DNA of 64,000 nt from Ignavibacteria bacterium (GTDB lineage: Bacteria > Bacteroidota > Ignavibacteria > Tepidaquicellales > OLB5). The notes below the pieces were generated by a model, which saw only the letters and a list, made by a program, of their open reading frames with translations, was not told the origin of the DNA and made no database searches. Positions 9,953 to 19,493 of the stretch are shown one piece after another. The stretch is from positions 1 through 64,000 of the forward strand of contig JADZAP010000044.1 of NCBI GenBank assembly GCA_020852705.1, in the 5' to 3' direction. The position numbers and the translations under genes were made by a program. Numbering within the stretch: the stretch's first letter is position 1; every line of letters starts with the position of its first letter.

Positions 9953-10180
9953 TTAAAAATCCTTCTCTTCATCATCATAAAAGAAATCCTCTTTAGTCGG
10001 GTAATCAAGCCAAATTTCTTCAATGCTTTCATAAGGATCATCTGTATCTTCTAAGTCACGAAGATTTTCAATCACCTCCAGCGGAGCTCCCGTCCTGGTT
10101 GCATAATCTATGAGCTCTGCTTTATTTGCCGGCCAGGGTGCGTCATCAAGGTAAGATGCCAGTTCCAGAGTCCATACCAT
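9953..10180 (-). CDS. DUF2795 family protein
   Basis: The 75-residue acidic protein carries the pattern APWPANKAELIDYATRTGAP followed by LEVIENLRDLEDTDDPYESIEEIW, typical of the small DUF2795 family, whose role is not known. A Shine-Dalgarno AAGGAGAT lies 7 bp before the ATG. It is the last gene before a strong terminator and is 57 bp from the permease gene, so it may be co-transcribed with the uptake operon or have its own promoter. The very acidic tail (YDDEEKDF) is usual for the family. Confidence 0.85.
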   Translation of the reverse strand: MVWTLELASYLDDAPWPANKAELIDYATRTGAPLEVIENLRDLEDTDDPYESIEEIWLDYPTKEDFFYDDEEKDF

Positions 10181-10237
10181 AATTTATATCTCCTTTAATA
10201 TATTTTTTAGTTTGTTTATTTGTTTATTCTTAATCTC

Positions 10238-11371
10238 TTAATCTCTTAATCTTGGGTCTAGTGCATCTCTTAAGCCTTCTCCAACCAGGTTATATGCAAC
10301 AACTGTCAAAAATATCATAAAACCGGGGAAAACCGCAAGCCACCATGAACTTGTTGCTCCGCGGGCTTCGCTTAATACCGAACCCCACGTAACCTTTGTA
10401 GCCGCAACACCAAAACCAAGAAAACTTAATCCTGCTTCTGAAAGTATTGCTCCTGCAATTTCAAATGAAGCTGAAATTAATACCGGTGCTATTGCATTTG
10501 GAAGTACATGTCTGAAAATTATCCGCATATTTGATAGACCTAGTGAAATTGCTGCCTGAACATAATCCATATTTCTTACTTTCAAAATTTCACCTCTTAC
10601 AAGCTTTGTGTTGCCTGTCCAGCTTGTAAGCCCTATTGCTATCATTATATACCAAATGCTTGAGCCGTATAATGCTACAATTGTTATAATTAAAAAGAAT
10701 GAAGGAAATAACTGCATTATTTCAACAAATCGCATAATTATAAGATCTGTTTTTCCTCCGTAATATCCTGCAAGTGAACCTAATATTACACCAATTGTTA
10801 TTGCAATTCCGGCAGCAATAAATCCAACCGAAAGAGAAACTCTTGACCCGTGAATTAAACCTGAAAGAACATCTCTGCCAATACCGTCAGTTCCCAAATA
10901 GTGCCCGGTCTCTATACTTGGAGATGCCGAACTGTTGAAAAGATCAACATTACCCGGTGCATATTTTATTAAAGGCCATATAACGGATTCAAATTGCAGG
11001 GTCTTAAAATCTACATTTAAAAAATCACCATCCCATTTGGAAATTCCAAGCCCGACTAAATATTCTTTTATAACCGGAAAATGTGTTTCACCTTTATATA
11101 CACAGTATATTGGTTTATCGTTTGCAATAAAATCAGCAGTTAATGCCATTATAACCAGAAATATTACAACGTATAAAGCTGCTACAGCAAGTTTATTCTT
11201 TTTATACTGGTGCTTAACTAAAGACCAGTATGTTTGGTCAACTTTTCTTTTTGAGTCTTTTCCGTTTGTTGGAATTTCATTTCTTTCAGTTACCATAACC
11301 TGCGGAGCCGGTCCGCCTGCCATAGTATTATCACCAATAAATTCATTTTCCGGTACTTTTCTATCAGCCAT
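10238..11371 (-). CDS. Peptide ABC transporter permease, OppC/DppC type
   Basis: The 377-residue inner-membrane protein has a cytoplasmic N-terminus, a first membrane segment (LAVAALYVVIFLVIMALTAD), a periplasmic loop of about 80 residues and a five-helix permease core. The EAA loop is visible around AAISLGLSNMRIIFRHVLPNAIAP, the contact site for an ATPase subunit. GTDGIGRDVLSGLIHGSRVSLSVG is typical of the OppC/DppC branch. The gene lies 16 bp after its partner OppB-type permease. No ATPase gene is in this cluster. Confidence 0.93.
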   Translation of the reverse strand: MADRKVPENEFIGDNTMAGGPAPQVMVTERNEIPTNGKDSKRKVDQTYWSLVKHQYKKNKLAVAALYVVIFLVIMALTADFIANDKPIYCVYKGETHFPVIKEYLVGLGISKWDGDFLNVDFKTLQFESVIWPLIKYAPGNVDLFNSSASPSIETGHYLGTDGIGRDVLSGLIHGSRVSLSVGFIAAGIAITIGVILGSLAGYYGGKTDLIIMRFVEIMQLFPSFFLIITIVALYGSSIWYIMIAIGLTSWTGNTKLVRGEILKVRNMDYVQAAISLGLSNMRIIFRHVLPNAIAPVLISASFEIAGAILSEAGLSFLGFGVAATKVTWGSVLSEARGATSSWWLAVFPGFMIFLTVVAYNLVGEGLRDALDPRLRD

Positions 11372-11387
11372 AAATAACTATAATTTT

Positions 11388-12398
11388 TTATTTCTTAGAA
11401 AATGCTATTCTTGGATCAACAATTGCATATAATATATCAACCAGCAGCAATCCAAGCATTGTTAATACTGCTGCAAGAACTAACTCAGCCATAATAAGCG
11501 GGTAATCTCTTGCAATAAGTGCCTGAAAGGCAAGCTGCCCGATACCGGGAATACTGAAGATGGATTCAATTATTACTGAACCGCCTACAAGACTTGGCAA
11601 AATACCACCCAAAAGAGTGATTATTGGGATCAGAGAATTTCTTAATGCATGTTTTAAAACTACCTTCTTTTCAGTTAAACCTTTTGCTCTGGCAGTTCTA
11701 ACATAATCCTGCCTTATTACCTCAAGCATGCTTCCGCGCATTTGACGGGAAAGAAATGCAAAACTTGCAAGTGCACTGCAGGTAACCGGCAGAATTAAAT
11801 GGTAAATTCTATCCCATGCTCTTTCAAGAAAACTCCAATTATCTGAGCCAAGTGTATATAAACCAGAGGTTGGGAATATCTTTATATATTCAACATTTGC
11901 CAGAAAAACTATTGCCATAGTTGCTACCCAAAATGAAGGGAGTGAATAAAATACAAATAACATAAAAGTTGAAAATCTATCTATTGCGCTGTATTGCCTT
12001 GCTGCTGAATAAATGCCAATAGGAATTGCAATTAAATAACTTAATGCTATTACCAAAAGTGAAATAGAAGCTGTTACTGGTATTCTTTCCATTATTTTAG
12101 CCATTACAGGCCTGTTATCAACAAATGAATTACCAAAGTCACCTGTTGCCATATTTCCAAGCCAGATGAGATATTGCATATAGATAGGTTTATCAAGTCC
12201 CCATTTTTGCCTGTAGTAATCCTTTGCCTGCTGATTAAGCTGACTCTTTTCATCTGCTTTCATATTTTCGCCTGTAACACCTACTTTAAGTTCAGTAGGG
12301 TCACCCGGTGCTAATCGCGATATTGTAAAGGTAATAATAGTAATAGCAATTAGTGTTGGAATAAAAAGCAAAATCCTTTTTATAATGTACGTTGACAT
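11388..12398 (-). CDS. Peptide ABC transporter permease, OppB/DppB type
   Basis: The 336-residue permease begins with MSTYIIKRILLFIPTLIAITIITF, the standard OppB first helix, and contains SRLAPGDP. Its EAA loop is YVRTARAKGLTEKKVVLKHALRNSLIPIITLLG, and GGSVIIESIFSIPGIGQLAFQA is characteristic of the family. With the OppC-type partner it should form the membrane channel for di- or oligopeptides, or sometimes nickel or sugars. The gene follows the second binding protein by 49 bp, consistent with one operon. Confidence 0.94.
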   Translation of the reverse strand: MSTYIIKRILLFIPTLIAITIITFTISRLAPGDPTELKVGVTGENMKADEKSQLNQQAKDYYRQKWGLDKPIYMQYLIWLGNMATGDFGNSFVDNRPVMAKIMERIPVTASISLLVIALSYLIAIPIGIYSAARQYSAIDRFSTFMLFVFYSLPSFWVATMAIVFLANVEYIKIFPTSGLYTLGSDNWSFLERAWDRIYHLILPVTCSALASFAFLSRQMRGSMLEVIRQDYVRTARAKGLTEKKVVLKHALRNSLIPIITLLGGILPSLVGGSVIIESIFSIPGIGQLAFQALIARDYPLIMAELVLAAVLTMLGLLLVDILYAIVDPRIAFSKK

Positions 12399-12447
12399 TT
12401 ATGTACTTGTTATCTTAAAAAATTACAAACTTATTACTTTGTAATGC

Positions 12448-14250
12448 TTAATTATTCTTATTCTGTGTGTATTTTTGTGAACCTGCCGGTACCCACCATT
12501 CATTATAAGTTGGGCTTGGCTGAATATTATACCACCTTGCATTTTTAAATCTTTTATCATAAATATATCTAGCCCTTCCACTCCAAAGGAATGTATATGG
12601 CTGTTCATCATAAATCAGTTTCTGCCATTGTTTAATTAACGTTATCCTTTTTTGTTCATCCATTTCATTTCTGTATGCTTCAATTAAACTGTCATTTGTT
12701 TTATTTTTAAAGCTGATATAATTACTGCCTTCGCCTTCTGATTGTGATGAGTGCCATATCTGATACGGGTCTGGCGGAAGTGTTGGAGAGGTCCATGCTG
12801 AATATGTTGCTTCAAACTCATGCTTTTTAGTCTTATCAAGATAAACTGACCATTCAAGTTCCTGTACTTCTGCCATTATACCAACTTTCTTTAATGCATC
12901 AACCACTACAAGCAAAATTTGCTTTCTTACTGGGTTTGTATTGCTTAAAAAGGTAAATTTAAAATCTGTTTTCTTTCCGTTAATAACTTTATCAAGTACC
13001 CCGTCACGATCTGAATCTGTCCAGCCTGCCTTCTCAAGTAGTTGTTTTGCTTTTTCTGGGTCATACGGAATTTCGGGAAGCTCTGTATTTAATAACTTTG
13101 TATTTTTATAAAATACAGGTGATTGTATAGCTACTGCATCACCATAGAGTACTTTTTCTATTATAGTTTTACGGTCAACCAGATATGAAAGTGCAAGTCT
13201 TACATTTTTATCCTGGAAAAGAGGGTTTAGCTCATTCCACGCAAGATATGAATAAGCTGGTTCAAATGGACGAGCTTTTAATAAATTAAATTGATCTGCG
13301 TTTTCAAGATCTTTATAATAATCTGCCGGTTTAATAACATACATTGCATCCACTTCTTTATTTTTTGCTGCTACTATTGCAGCCGAGTTATCCTGTATGG
13401 TTTTAAAAACAATTTTTTGCGGATAGTTTGGTGTAATTGTACCGCCTCCCCAGTAATTTTGATTGCGTACTAAAGTTACTCCTGCACCGGTATCCCATTT
13501 TTCAAATTTATAAGGTCCCGATCCAATTAAATACTTTGCATTTCTTGATACTTCCTGTGAATTTATAAAATCTGCATATTTCTGTATATCAGGGTTATCT
13601 TTGGCTTTATCCATATCTTTAAGTTCTTCCCAGCTAAACTTATCAGTAACATTATTTGGATCTAAAACATGTTTGGGAAGTATCTGGAATAAAGCAAGTG
13701 TAATTAAACCTCTCCAGTTAGGTGATGTTAGGGTAAATCTTACTTTATATGGATCGTTGTCAGCCATTTCAACTCTATCAACCATTTCAAAATAATTTCT
13801 TAAAGCTGCATCATCAACAAACGGATTTTTTATTGTTTTTAATGTATAAATAACATCTGCTGCAGTAACAGGTTTGCCATCTGAAAATTTTGCATTTTTA
13901 TTCAGGGTAAATGTATAAATTTTATTATCTGGTGAAATTTCCGGTAAACCGGCAAGTGAAGGTATTAATTCGTATGTTTCTTTATCCTGTGATAGCAAAG
14001 CTTCAAATATGTAAGCACATATTTCTGATGCACTTGCATCATTAGAAACAATTGGGTTTAATTTCTCAGGGTCTGACATTTCTCTTATAATAAGCCAGTC
14101 ACCCGTTACAGCACCCGCCGTATCAACTTTTGCAACATCATTTGTCTGCTGGTTTGTATTTGTGTTCTGCTGAGTGTTTTTTCCGCCGCAGCCAATTGCC
14201 AATGTTAAAATTAGAATTGCAAATAGGGCAGTTATCTTGTAATTATTCAT
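12448..14250 (-). CDS. Peptide-binding lipoprotein, family 5
   Basis: The 600-residue protein has a lipoprotein signal with lipobox LAIGC near residue 21 and a Gln/Asn/Thr-rich linker. A family 5 extracellular solute-binding domain follows, with markers such as SDGKPVTAADVIYTLK, GSGPYKFEKWDTGAGVTLVRNQNYW and VRLALSYLVDRKTIIEKVLYGDA. It should deliver oligopeptides or related solutes to the two permeases encoded next. It is a clear paralogue of the product of the upstream gene at 14433-16238 (both share AVDTAGAV/KVDTAGAV and VTGDWLI/VIGDWII stretches), so the pair arose by duplication and may widen ligand range. Confidence 0.93.
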   Translation of the reverse strand: MNNYKITALFAILILTLAIGCGGKNTQQNTNTNQQTNDVAKVDTAGAVTGDWLIIREMSDPEKLNPIVSNDASASEICAYIFEALLSQDKETYELIPSLAGLPEISPDNKIYTFTLNKNAKFSDGKPVTAADVIYTLKTIKNPFVDDAALRNYFEMVDRVEMADNDPYKVRFTLTSPNWRGLITLALFQILPKHVLDPNNVTDKFSWEELKDMDKAKDNPDIQKYADFINSQEVSRNAKYLIGSGPYKFEKWDTGAGVTLVRNQNYWGGGTITPNYPQKIVFKTIQDNSAAIVAAKNKEVDAMYVIKPADYYKDLENADQFNLLKARPFEPAYSYLAWNELNPLFQDKNVRLALSYLVDRKTIIEKVLYGDAVAIQSPVFYKNTKLLNTELPEIPYDPEKAKQLLEKAGWTDSDRDGVLDKVINGKKTDFKFTFLSNTNPVRKQILLVVVDALKKVGIMAEVQELEWSVYLDKTKKHEFEATYSAWTSPTLPPDPYQIWHSSQSEGEGSNYISFKNKTNDSLIEAYRNEMDEQKRITLIKQWQKLIYDEQPYTFLWSGRARYIYDKRFKNARWYNIQPSPTYNEWWVPAGSQKYTQNKNN

Positions 14251-14432
14251 TTAATTTTACCTCTATTTAAATATTGAAAAATTCTATTTTTGTTAAAAAA
14301 ATCAAAATTTTGATAATATAATCCGCAATTTATCTATAAAATTAATAAATGCAACTGCAAAATGAATATAGATAAATATGCAGGATTATGCCTTATTTAT
14401 TACGTTTTTAAGCAGATTAAAAAACATGATTA

Positions 14433-16238
14433 TTAATTTGTGTTTTGATATTTTCTGCTTCCTGCAGGAACCCACCACTCCGGTGTATGGTATGCTGTTA
14501 TTGGAGTTGGATACCATCGCACATTTTTAAACCTATCAGCATATACATACTTTGCCTTTGGTGTCCATAAGAATGTATATGCCTGTTCATCATATAGAAC
14601 TTTTTGCAGCTGCTTATTAATTATAATTCTATTAGCTTCATCAAATTCACTTCTGTATGCTTCCATTAATGAATCTGCAAGCGGACTGTTATAACTGCCG
14701 TAATTACTTCCGTCATTTTTTGATTGTGATGAATGGAATAACTGATATTGATCAGGAGGATAATCTGTTAAAACCCATGCCCCCATAATAGCATCAAATT
14801 CATGTTTCTTTATTTTTTCAAGAAATACTGACCATTCTAATGTTTGTATCTCTGCTATTATTCCAGCTTTTTTTAATGCATCTGCAACAACTAACATTGT
14901 TTGTTTTCTTGATTCGTTTGTATTGAGCAGATATGTGAATTTAAAATCTATTTTTTTACCGTTTACTAATTTATCAATAATACCATCACCGTCATTATCT
15001 TTCCAGCCGGCTTCTGTTAATAGCTGTTTAGCTTTTTCCGGGTTAAATTCAATTACTGGAAGATCAGGATTAAAATTCTTTTTATCACCAAAATATACCG
15101 GACTTTGTACTGGTACTGCTAAACCATACTGAACTTTATCTATAATTAAATTCCTATCTACCAGATATGCAAGAGCCCATCGTACTTTTACATCACTAAA
15201 CAAAACATTATTCATATTATATCCTATGTAATTAAAATTTGGCTCAAACGGATCTGCTTTCTTCATGCTGAACTGTTCAGGGCTTGCAAGCTCTTTAACA
15301 AAATCCATCGGTTTAACAACATACATCAAATCAATTTCCTTATTTTTTGCAGCTACTGTTGCGGCACTTTGATCCTGAATAACACGAACGATAAGCTTTT
15401 CCGGATATGCCATTCCGTGAACAGCGGACTTATTCCAGTAGTTTGGATTTCGTTTAAAGTAAACCCATTGCCCGGTCTCCCATTTTTCAAATATATAAGG
15501 ACCCGACCCTATAAGTCTTGATGGTTCACGGTTTGCTTCCTGTGAATTGAAATAATCAGCGAACTTTTTCATAACAGGGTTTTTCTGTGCAGATGCCATA
15601 TCTTTGCAATTTTCAAATGTGTATTTATCTGTTAGATTCTCAGGATCTGCCGCTGCTTTTGACATTATCTGTACATCTGAAAGAGCAAATACAGCTTTAA
15701 AATACGGGCGGGATAAATTGAACCTGATTGTAAATTCATCACCTCCAACAAGTTCAACATTTTTAAGCATATCTATTGCCTGTCTTGATTGTGCTGCATC
15801 TACCAGGGGATTCATCATTGCCTTAAATGTAAATACAACATCTTTTCCTGTTAGAGATTTTCCGTCACTGAATTTAACGCCTTTTCGTAATTTGTATGTA
15901 TAAGATAAATGATCAGTAGTTTCCTCCGGCTTTGCCTCAGCAAGCCAGGGAACAAGTTCGTAATCTTCTCTTCCTGCTGCCCACATAAGTCTTTCAAACA
16001 CATGCAAAGAAAACTCTCTTCCTGTTGCATCCTGTAAGGTTACCGGATTCAGACTTTGAGGGTCAGCAAGCTCACGCTGTATGATCCAATCACCAATTAC
16101 AGCACCAGCAGTATCTACTGCTGCTACTTTTGTGAAATCTTCTGAACCATCCTTATTTACATTTTCTTTTTTGGAACAATTTATTATTGAAAAGGTAAAT
16201 AGAATAATTATTACAAGTAAACTAATGTTTTTATTCAT
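14433..16238 (-). CDS. Peptide-binding lipoprotein, family 5 (paralogue)
   Basis: The 601-residue lipoprotein (lipobox SIINC near residue 21) is nearly co-linear with the following binding protein. It shares DTAGAVIGDWIIQRELADPQSLNPV, RLIGSGPYIFEKWETGQWVYFKRNPNYW and the ending RWYPTPITAYHTPEWWVPAGS, where the neighbour ends NIQPSPTYNEWWVPAGS. It is the first gene of the minus-strand uptake operon, and the 182-bp AT-rich gap after it could hold a second promoter or a processing site. The ligand is unknown. No signs of decay are visible. Confidence 0.93.
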   Translation of the reverse strand: MNKNISLLVIIILFTFSIINCSKKENVNKDGSEDFTKVAAVDTAGAVIGDWIIQRELADPQSLNPVTLQDATGREFSLHVFERLMWAAGREDYELVPWLAEAKPEETTDHLSYTYKLRKGVKFSDGKSLTGKDVVFTFKAMMNPLVDAAQSRQAIDMLKNVELVGGDEFTIRFNLSRPYFKAVFALSDVQIMSKAAADPENLTDKYTFENCKDMASAQKNPVMKKFADYFNSQEANREPSRLIGSGPYIFEKWETGQWVYFKRNPNYWNKSAVHGMAYPEKLIVRVIQDQSAATVAAKNKEIDLMYVVKPMDFVKELASPEQFSMKKADPFEPNFNYIGYNMNNVLFSDVKVRWALAYLVDRNLIIDKVQYGLAVPVQSPVYFGDKKNFNPDLPVIEFNPEKAKQLLTEAGWKDNDGDGIIDKLVNGKKIDFKFTYLLNTNESRKQTMLVVADALKKAGIIAEIQTLEWSVFLEKIKKHEFDAIMGAWVLTDYPPDQYQLFHSSQSKNDGSNYGSYNSPLADSLMEAYRSEFDEANRIIINKQLQKVLYDEQAYTFLWTPKAKYVYADRFKNVRWYPTPITAYHTPEWWVPAGSRKYQNTN

Positions 16239-16355
16239 GTAGGCAGTATAAATTTTTTAATTTATCAATTTCCGGTAAATAAACTGCAGAAAGAGATAAT
16301 TAATATGTAATATTAAATATTTGTAAATTAAATATTGTTTGTGATAATTTAAGGT

Positions 16356-17402
16356 TTATTCAAAATCATGCTCAAGATATTGAACAGATCGCTCATAACC
16401 AATGTTGCCGTCTTTTTGTTTTGATTTTGCTGAAATTACTGATTCTAACTTTTCGCTTAATGCTTTTGCTGCATCAAATCCGTAATGTTTGCAAAGATAA
16501 TTCAATGCTATAATTTCAGAAATTACTGTAATGTTTTTACCTGGGAAAATAGGCAGGCGTATAAACGGAAGTTCTACACCCAGCAGGTCAATAGTTTCAC
16601 TATCCAAGCCGGTTCGCGTATATTCCTTTTTAGGATCCCATTCTTCAAGGTTTACTAAGAGCTCAACTCTTTTCTGAAACCTTATGGCACGAATTCCAAA
16701 AACGCTGCGTACATCTATTATACCAAGCCCCCGGATTTCCATGAAATGTTTTACAAGCTCTGTGCCGGTTCCCATCAATATTCCATCGCCCTTTCGCGAA
16801 ATCATCACAACATCATCAGCAACTAATCTGTGACCGCGCTCAACAAGATCGAGTGCAATTTCACTCTTTCCTATTCCGCTTCTGCCGTAAAATAATAAAC
16901 CTACACCATAAACATCTACAAATGAACCGTGAAGCGCAACCTGCGGTGAAAACTGGTCATCAAGAAAATCATTTATAAAATATGCAAACTTGGTGGTCTC
17001 AAGCGGTGTTACAAACACAGGGATCTCTTTTTTATTTGCAAGCTCTATAAATTCATCACTTGGTCTGTTGTTGAATGTAATACATATACAGGGTATATTA
17101 AAAGAAAAGAATTTTTTTAACACTTTGCTTCGCTGTTCAGCTGAAAGTGATTTAAGGTAACGCATTTCTGTATTACCAAGTATCTGTACTCTGTCAAATG
17201 TAAAAAGTGCTGTGTAACCTGCTAGGGCAAGTCCGGGTCTGTGGATATGCTGATCTTTAATAATTTTATCCAAACCCCGCTCTCCTTCGGAAATTTTTGT
17301 GAGCTTAAACCGCTCCTTTGCTGCATTGTAGAAAAAATCAACTGTAATTTTTTCCTTTTTAATTTCCTCTATGTTCTTTAGAACTTTGTGGAGATGCTTC
17401 AT
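16356..17402 (-). CDS. hprK: HPr(Ser) kinase/phosphorylase
   Basis: HprK phosphorylates and dephosphorylates Ser46 of HPr. The 348-residue protein has the N-terminal domain followed by the P-loop GRSGIGKS at 173-180, the capping region VERGHRLVADDVVMISRKG, and the HprK signature MEIRGLGIIDVRSVFGI. It is longer at the C-terminus than the Bacillus protein by some 30 residues. It lies 52 bp after hpf. No sugar PTS components are in this window, so in this lineage it may act on a regulatory HPr-like protein; that is inference. Confidence 0.95.
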   Translation of the reverse strand: MKHLHKVLKNIEEIKKEKITVDFFYNAAKERFKLTKISEGERGLDKIIKDQHIHRPGLALAGYTALFTFDRVQILGNTEMRYLKSLSAEQRSKVLKKFFSFNIPCICITFNNRPSDEFIELANKKEIPVFVTPLETTKFAYFINDFLDDQFSPQVALHGSFVDVYGVGLLFYGRSGIGKSEIALDLVERGHRLVADDVVMISRKGDGILMGTGTELVKHFMEIRGLGIIDVRSVFGIRAIRFQKRVELLVNLEEWDPKKEYTRTGLDSETIDLLGVELPFIRLPIFPGKNITVISEIIALNYLCKHYGFDAAKALSEKLESVISAKSKQKDGNIGYERSVQYLEHDFE

Positions 17403-17454
17403 TGGTTTGAATTAATTTATGGTTTAATGATACATAAATTACAATAAAATATTA

Positions 17455-17793
17455 TTATAATTCCGAATCCATATTTTTAATTGAGTGCTCGCTGTTATGG
17501 CTTATCAGCTTATCCTTATATTTCCTTACCTGTATTTCAACCTTTTCTATTGCAGAAAGTATTGACTTGGTAAAATCATCAGATGATTCTTTAGCTGTGA
17601 ATGTATGATTATTTTTTGCGTGGACTATTACTTCGGCATACTTAATACTGTTTTCCGGTTTATCAAAACTTAATATAACCTCAGTTTTAATTATTCCATT
17701 GTATATCTTTGCAAATTTTTTTGTTTCTTCTTCGGCAAGCTGCTTTAATGAATCATGGGCTTTAAAGTGGCGTGAAGTAAAGATAAATGACAT
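17455..17793 (-). CDS. hpf: Ribosome hibernation-promoting factor, short HPF/RaiA type
   Basis: The 112-residue protein has the HPF/RaiA beta-alpha-beta-beta-beta-alpha pattern: FIFTSRHFKAHDSLKQLAEEETKKFAKIY, then EVILSFDKPENSIKYAEVIVHAKNNHTFTAKESSDD, then SILSAIEKVEIQVRKYKDKL. It lacks the C-terminal dimerisation domain of long HPF, so it is the short form and would silence ribosomes in slow growth. It is transcribed with hprK, an arrangement that may link stationary-phase and carbon control. Confidence 0.92.
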   Translation of the reverse strand: MSFIFTSRHFKAHDSLKQLAEEETKKFAKIYNGIIKTEVILSFDKPENSIKYAEVIVHAKNNHTFTAKESSDDFTKSILSAIEKVEIQVRKYKDKLISHNSEHSIKNMDSEL

Positions 17794-18437
17794 AATAATC
17801 TCCCTGAATAAATATGAACAAAAATATCTCCGATTACTGCAAATATGCTAAAGTAGTTCGTAAATTTCAATAATAATTGAACCCTCAATTAAGGATAATC
17901 TTTTCTCTAATTCATGGAATTTCCTGACACTTTCCCCCACTTCTAAGAACACGACGACAGCAGGTGAAAAGGTGCGTAGTGGTAAGTTCATAATTAGGAG
18001 AGGAGCTAAGGGTCCTGCTTTGTAAAGGAGAGGTGTTAAATCAAACTCTCCTCTTACTTATAGGGCAAGGTGTAGAACTCATAGTAAGACACCGGACTTG
18101 TAAACTTGAGGTCATAAACAAACCTTCTTTGTGCCATTATACCTATGCTTCTTTACCTTCGGGGCTTAGCGTGTGAATGCTTTTGATTTATAAAATCAAT
18201 CTTACGTAATTCGCGTAATTAGTGTAATTCGCGGTTAAATAATTTTGTATTATAATTTCACACCTACGGGGAGGGTATGGGTCCTGCCTTGTAATTACCT
18301 GCCTTATTAACTTTAGTAATAATTTATTGATTTGAAAACACTTTAAAAGCTCGGTATATTAGTAAATAATTTTAATCATACCCTATCCCAATCACCATCA
18401 CCATCATAATTGGGAGGGTTAAATAAATCTGAATTTT
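17794..18437. other. Non-coding stretch with decayed repeats
   Basis: No gene-like reading frame is visible in this 640-bp gap between the hpf and acyltransferase starts. It contains two copies of a 16-mer, GGGTCCTGC(T/C)TTGTAA, at 18010-18025 and 18279-18294. It also has a direct repeat of GTAATTCGCG around 18205-18235 and a GTGTAATTCGCGGTTAAAT segment, the sort of dispersed AT/GC mosaic often seen between genes in this group. Promoters for the divergent genes must lie at its ends, but I cannot assign them. Confidence 0.55.
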
Positions 18438-19220
18438 ATGGATAGCGGAAAATTCCTTCAAACTATGGGAAATATGTATATTGACCCAAAAGCGGAGCTC
18501 GGAAAAAACTGTACAATCGGTCAGTTTGCAGTAATTGAAAAAGATGTCAAAATTGGCAATGACTGCCAAATAGGGCATAACGTGGTAATTCACAAAGGTA
18601 CTAAGATTGGCAGCGGTGTCAGAATTGACGCCAACTCCGTTATTGGCAAAGAACCATTAAGAAGCAAACGGAGCATTTTTAAATCAAACAAAAAATATGA
18701 ACCGGCTGAAATTGGGAATGAATGCCTTATTGGTTCACAGGTAATAATTTATACGGGCTGTAAAATTTCAGAAGGTGTACTAATTGCTGATTCCGCTGCT
18801 GTTCGCGAAGATGTTACAATTGGTGAATTCACTATAATTGGCAGAAACTGTACAGTTGAAAATTTTACATCAGTAGGCAAAAAATGCAAGTTAGAGACCA
18901 ACAGCTATATAACTGCATACAGCACCATAGAAGATTTTTGTTTTATTGCACCCGGAGTTGTAACAACTAATGATAATTATTTAGGCAGAACAGAAGAACG
19001 CTTTAAACATTTTAAAGGTGTAACAATTCGCAAAGGCGGCAGAATAGGCGGTGCGGCAGTAATACTGCCCGGCATTGAAATAGGCGAAGATGCACTTGTT
19101 GCTGCCGGTGCTGTTGTAACTAAGAATGTTCCGGCACGTATGATCTATATTGGTTCACCCGCAAAGGAGCTTCGCCCTGTATCAAAAGAGCAGCTGCTGG
19201 AAAACCAGGGATGGGAGTAA
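18438..19220 (+). CDS. Hexapeptide-repeat acyltransferase
   Basis: The 260-residue protein is built mostly of left-handed beta-helix hexapeptide repeats ([LIV]-G-x4), such as IGQFAVIEKDVKIGNDCQIG and VVIHKGTKIG, running to about residue 235. The final part GRIGGAAVILPGIEIGEDALV and AAGAVVTKNVPARMIYIGSPAKELR is typical of sugar-nucleotide N-acetyltransferases of the WlbB/FdtC kind. Likely substrates are amino-sugar nucleotides used in surface polysaccharide, but an LpxA-like role cannot be excluded. The start could also be Met11 (position 18468), since the first ten residues precede the helix. Confidence 0.82.
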   Translation: MDSGKFLQTMGNMYIDPKAELGKNCTIGQFAVIEKDVKIGNDCQIGHNVVIHKGTKIGSGVRIDANSVIGKEPLRSKRSIFKSNKKYEPAEIGNECLIGSQVIIYTGCKISEGVLIADSAAVREDVTIGEFTIIGRNCTVENFTSVGKKCKLETNSYITAYSTIEDFCFIAPGVVTTNDNYLGRTEERFKHFKGVTIRKGGRIGGAAVILPGIEIGEDALVAAGAVVTKNVPARMIYIGSPAKELRPVSKEQLLENQGWE

Positions 19221-19267
19221 GTTTAAATACAAATTTCAAATTACAAATTCCAAATTAAAAAATAATT

Positions 19268-19285
19268 TGACTCCGTTAGGAGTCA
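19268..19285. repeat. Short palindrome, REP-like
   Basis: TGACTCC-GTTA-GGAGTCA is a perfect 7-bp inverted repeat followed by CATGTTTATAG. A related palindrome lies 50 bp further on at 19318-19335. Elements of this form are dispersed between genes in Bacteroidota and relatives. Confidence 0.7.
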
Positions 19286-19317
19286 CATGTTTATAGCTTT
19301 AATTTACCTGAAAAAAA

Positions 19318-19335
19318 TGACCCCGTAGGGGGTCA
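19318..19335. repeat. Short palindrome, REP-like (second copy)
   Basis: TGACCCC-GTA-GGGGGTCA pairs over 7 bp and is followed by AAACGTAAACTATTCGATG. It is a diverged partner of the palindrome at 19268-19285. Confidence 0.7.
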
Positions 19336-19431
19336 AACGTAAACTATTCGATGAAAATAAACTAGTCCAGGGATTTATCCGTGGGAGGTTTGAATAAAAT
19401 AATTTATAAACCATTTCAGTGGTTTAATATA

Positions 19432-19493
19432 AAACCGTTGAAACGGTTTTTGTTTTATTTGTTATTGTTAACCCACGACTAAGGTCGTGGGCT
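19432..19493. repeat. 62-bp dispersed double-hairpin repeat, copy A
   Basis: Two palindromes in a row: AAACCGTTGAAACGGTTT, then after a T-rich spacer CCCACGAC-TAAG-GTCGTGGG. A second copy with the same order and spacing is at 26791-26852, differing at only a few positions. A further small inverted repeat, AAACC...GGTTT, precedes it at 19408-19425. The form is like REP elements mobilised by RAYT-type transposases, none of which is in the window. Confidence 0.85.
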
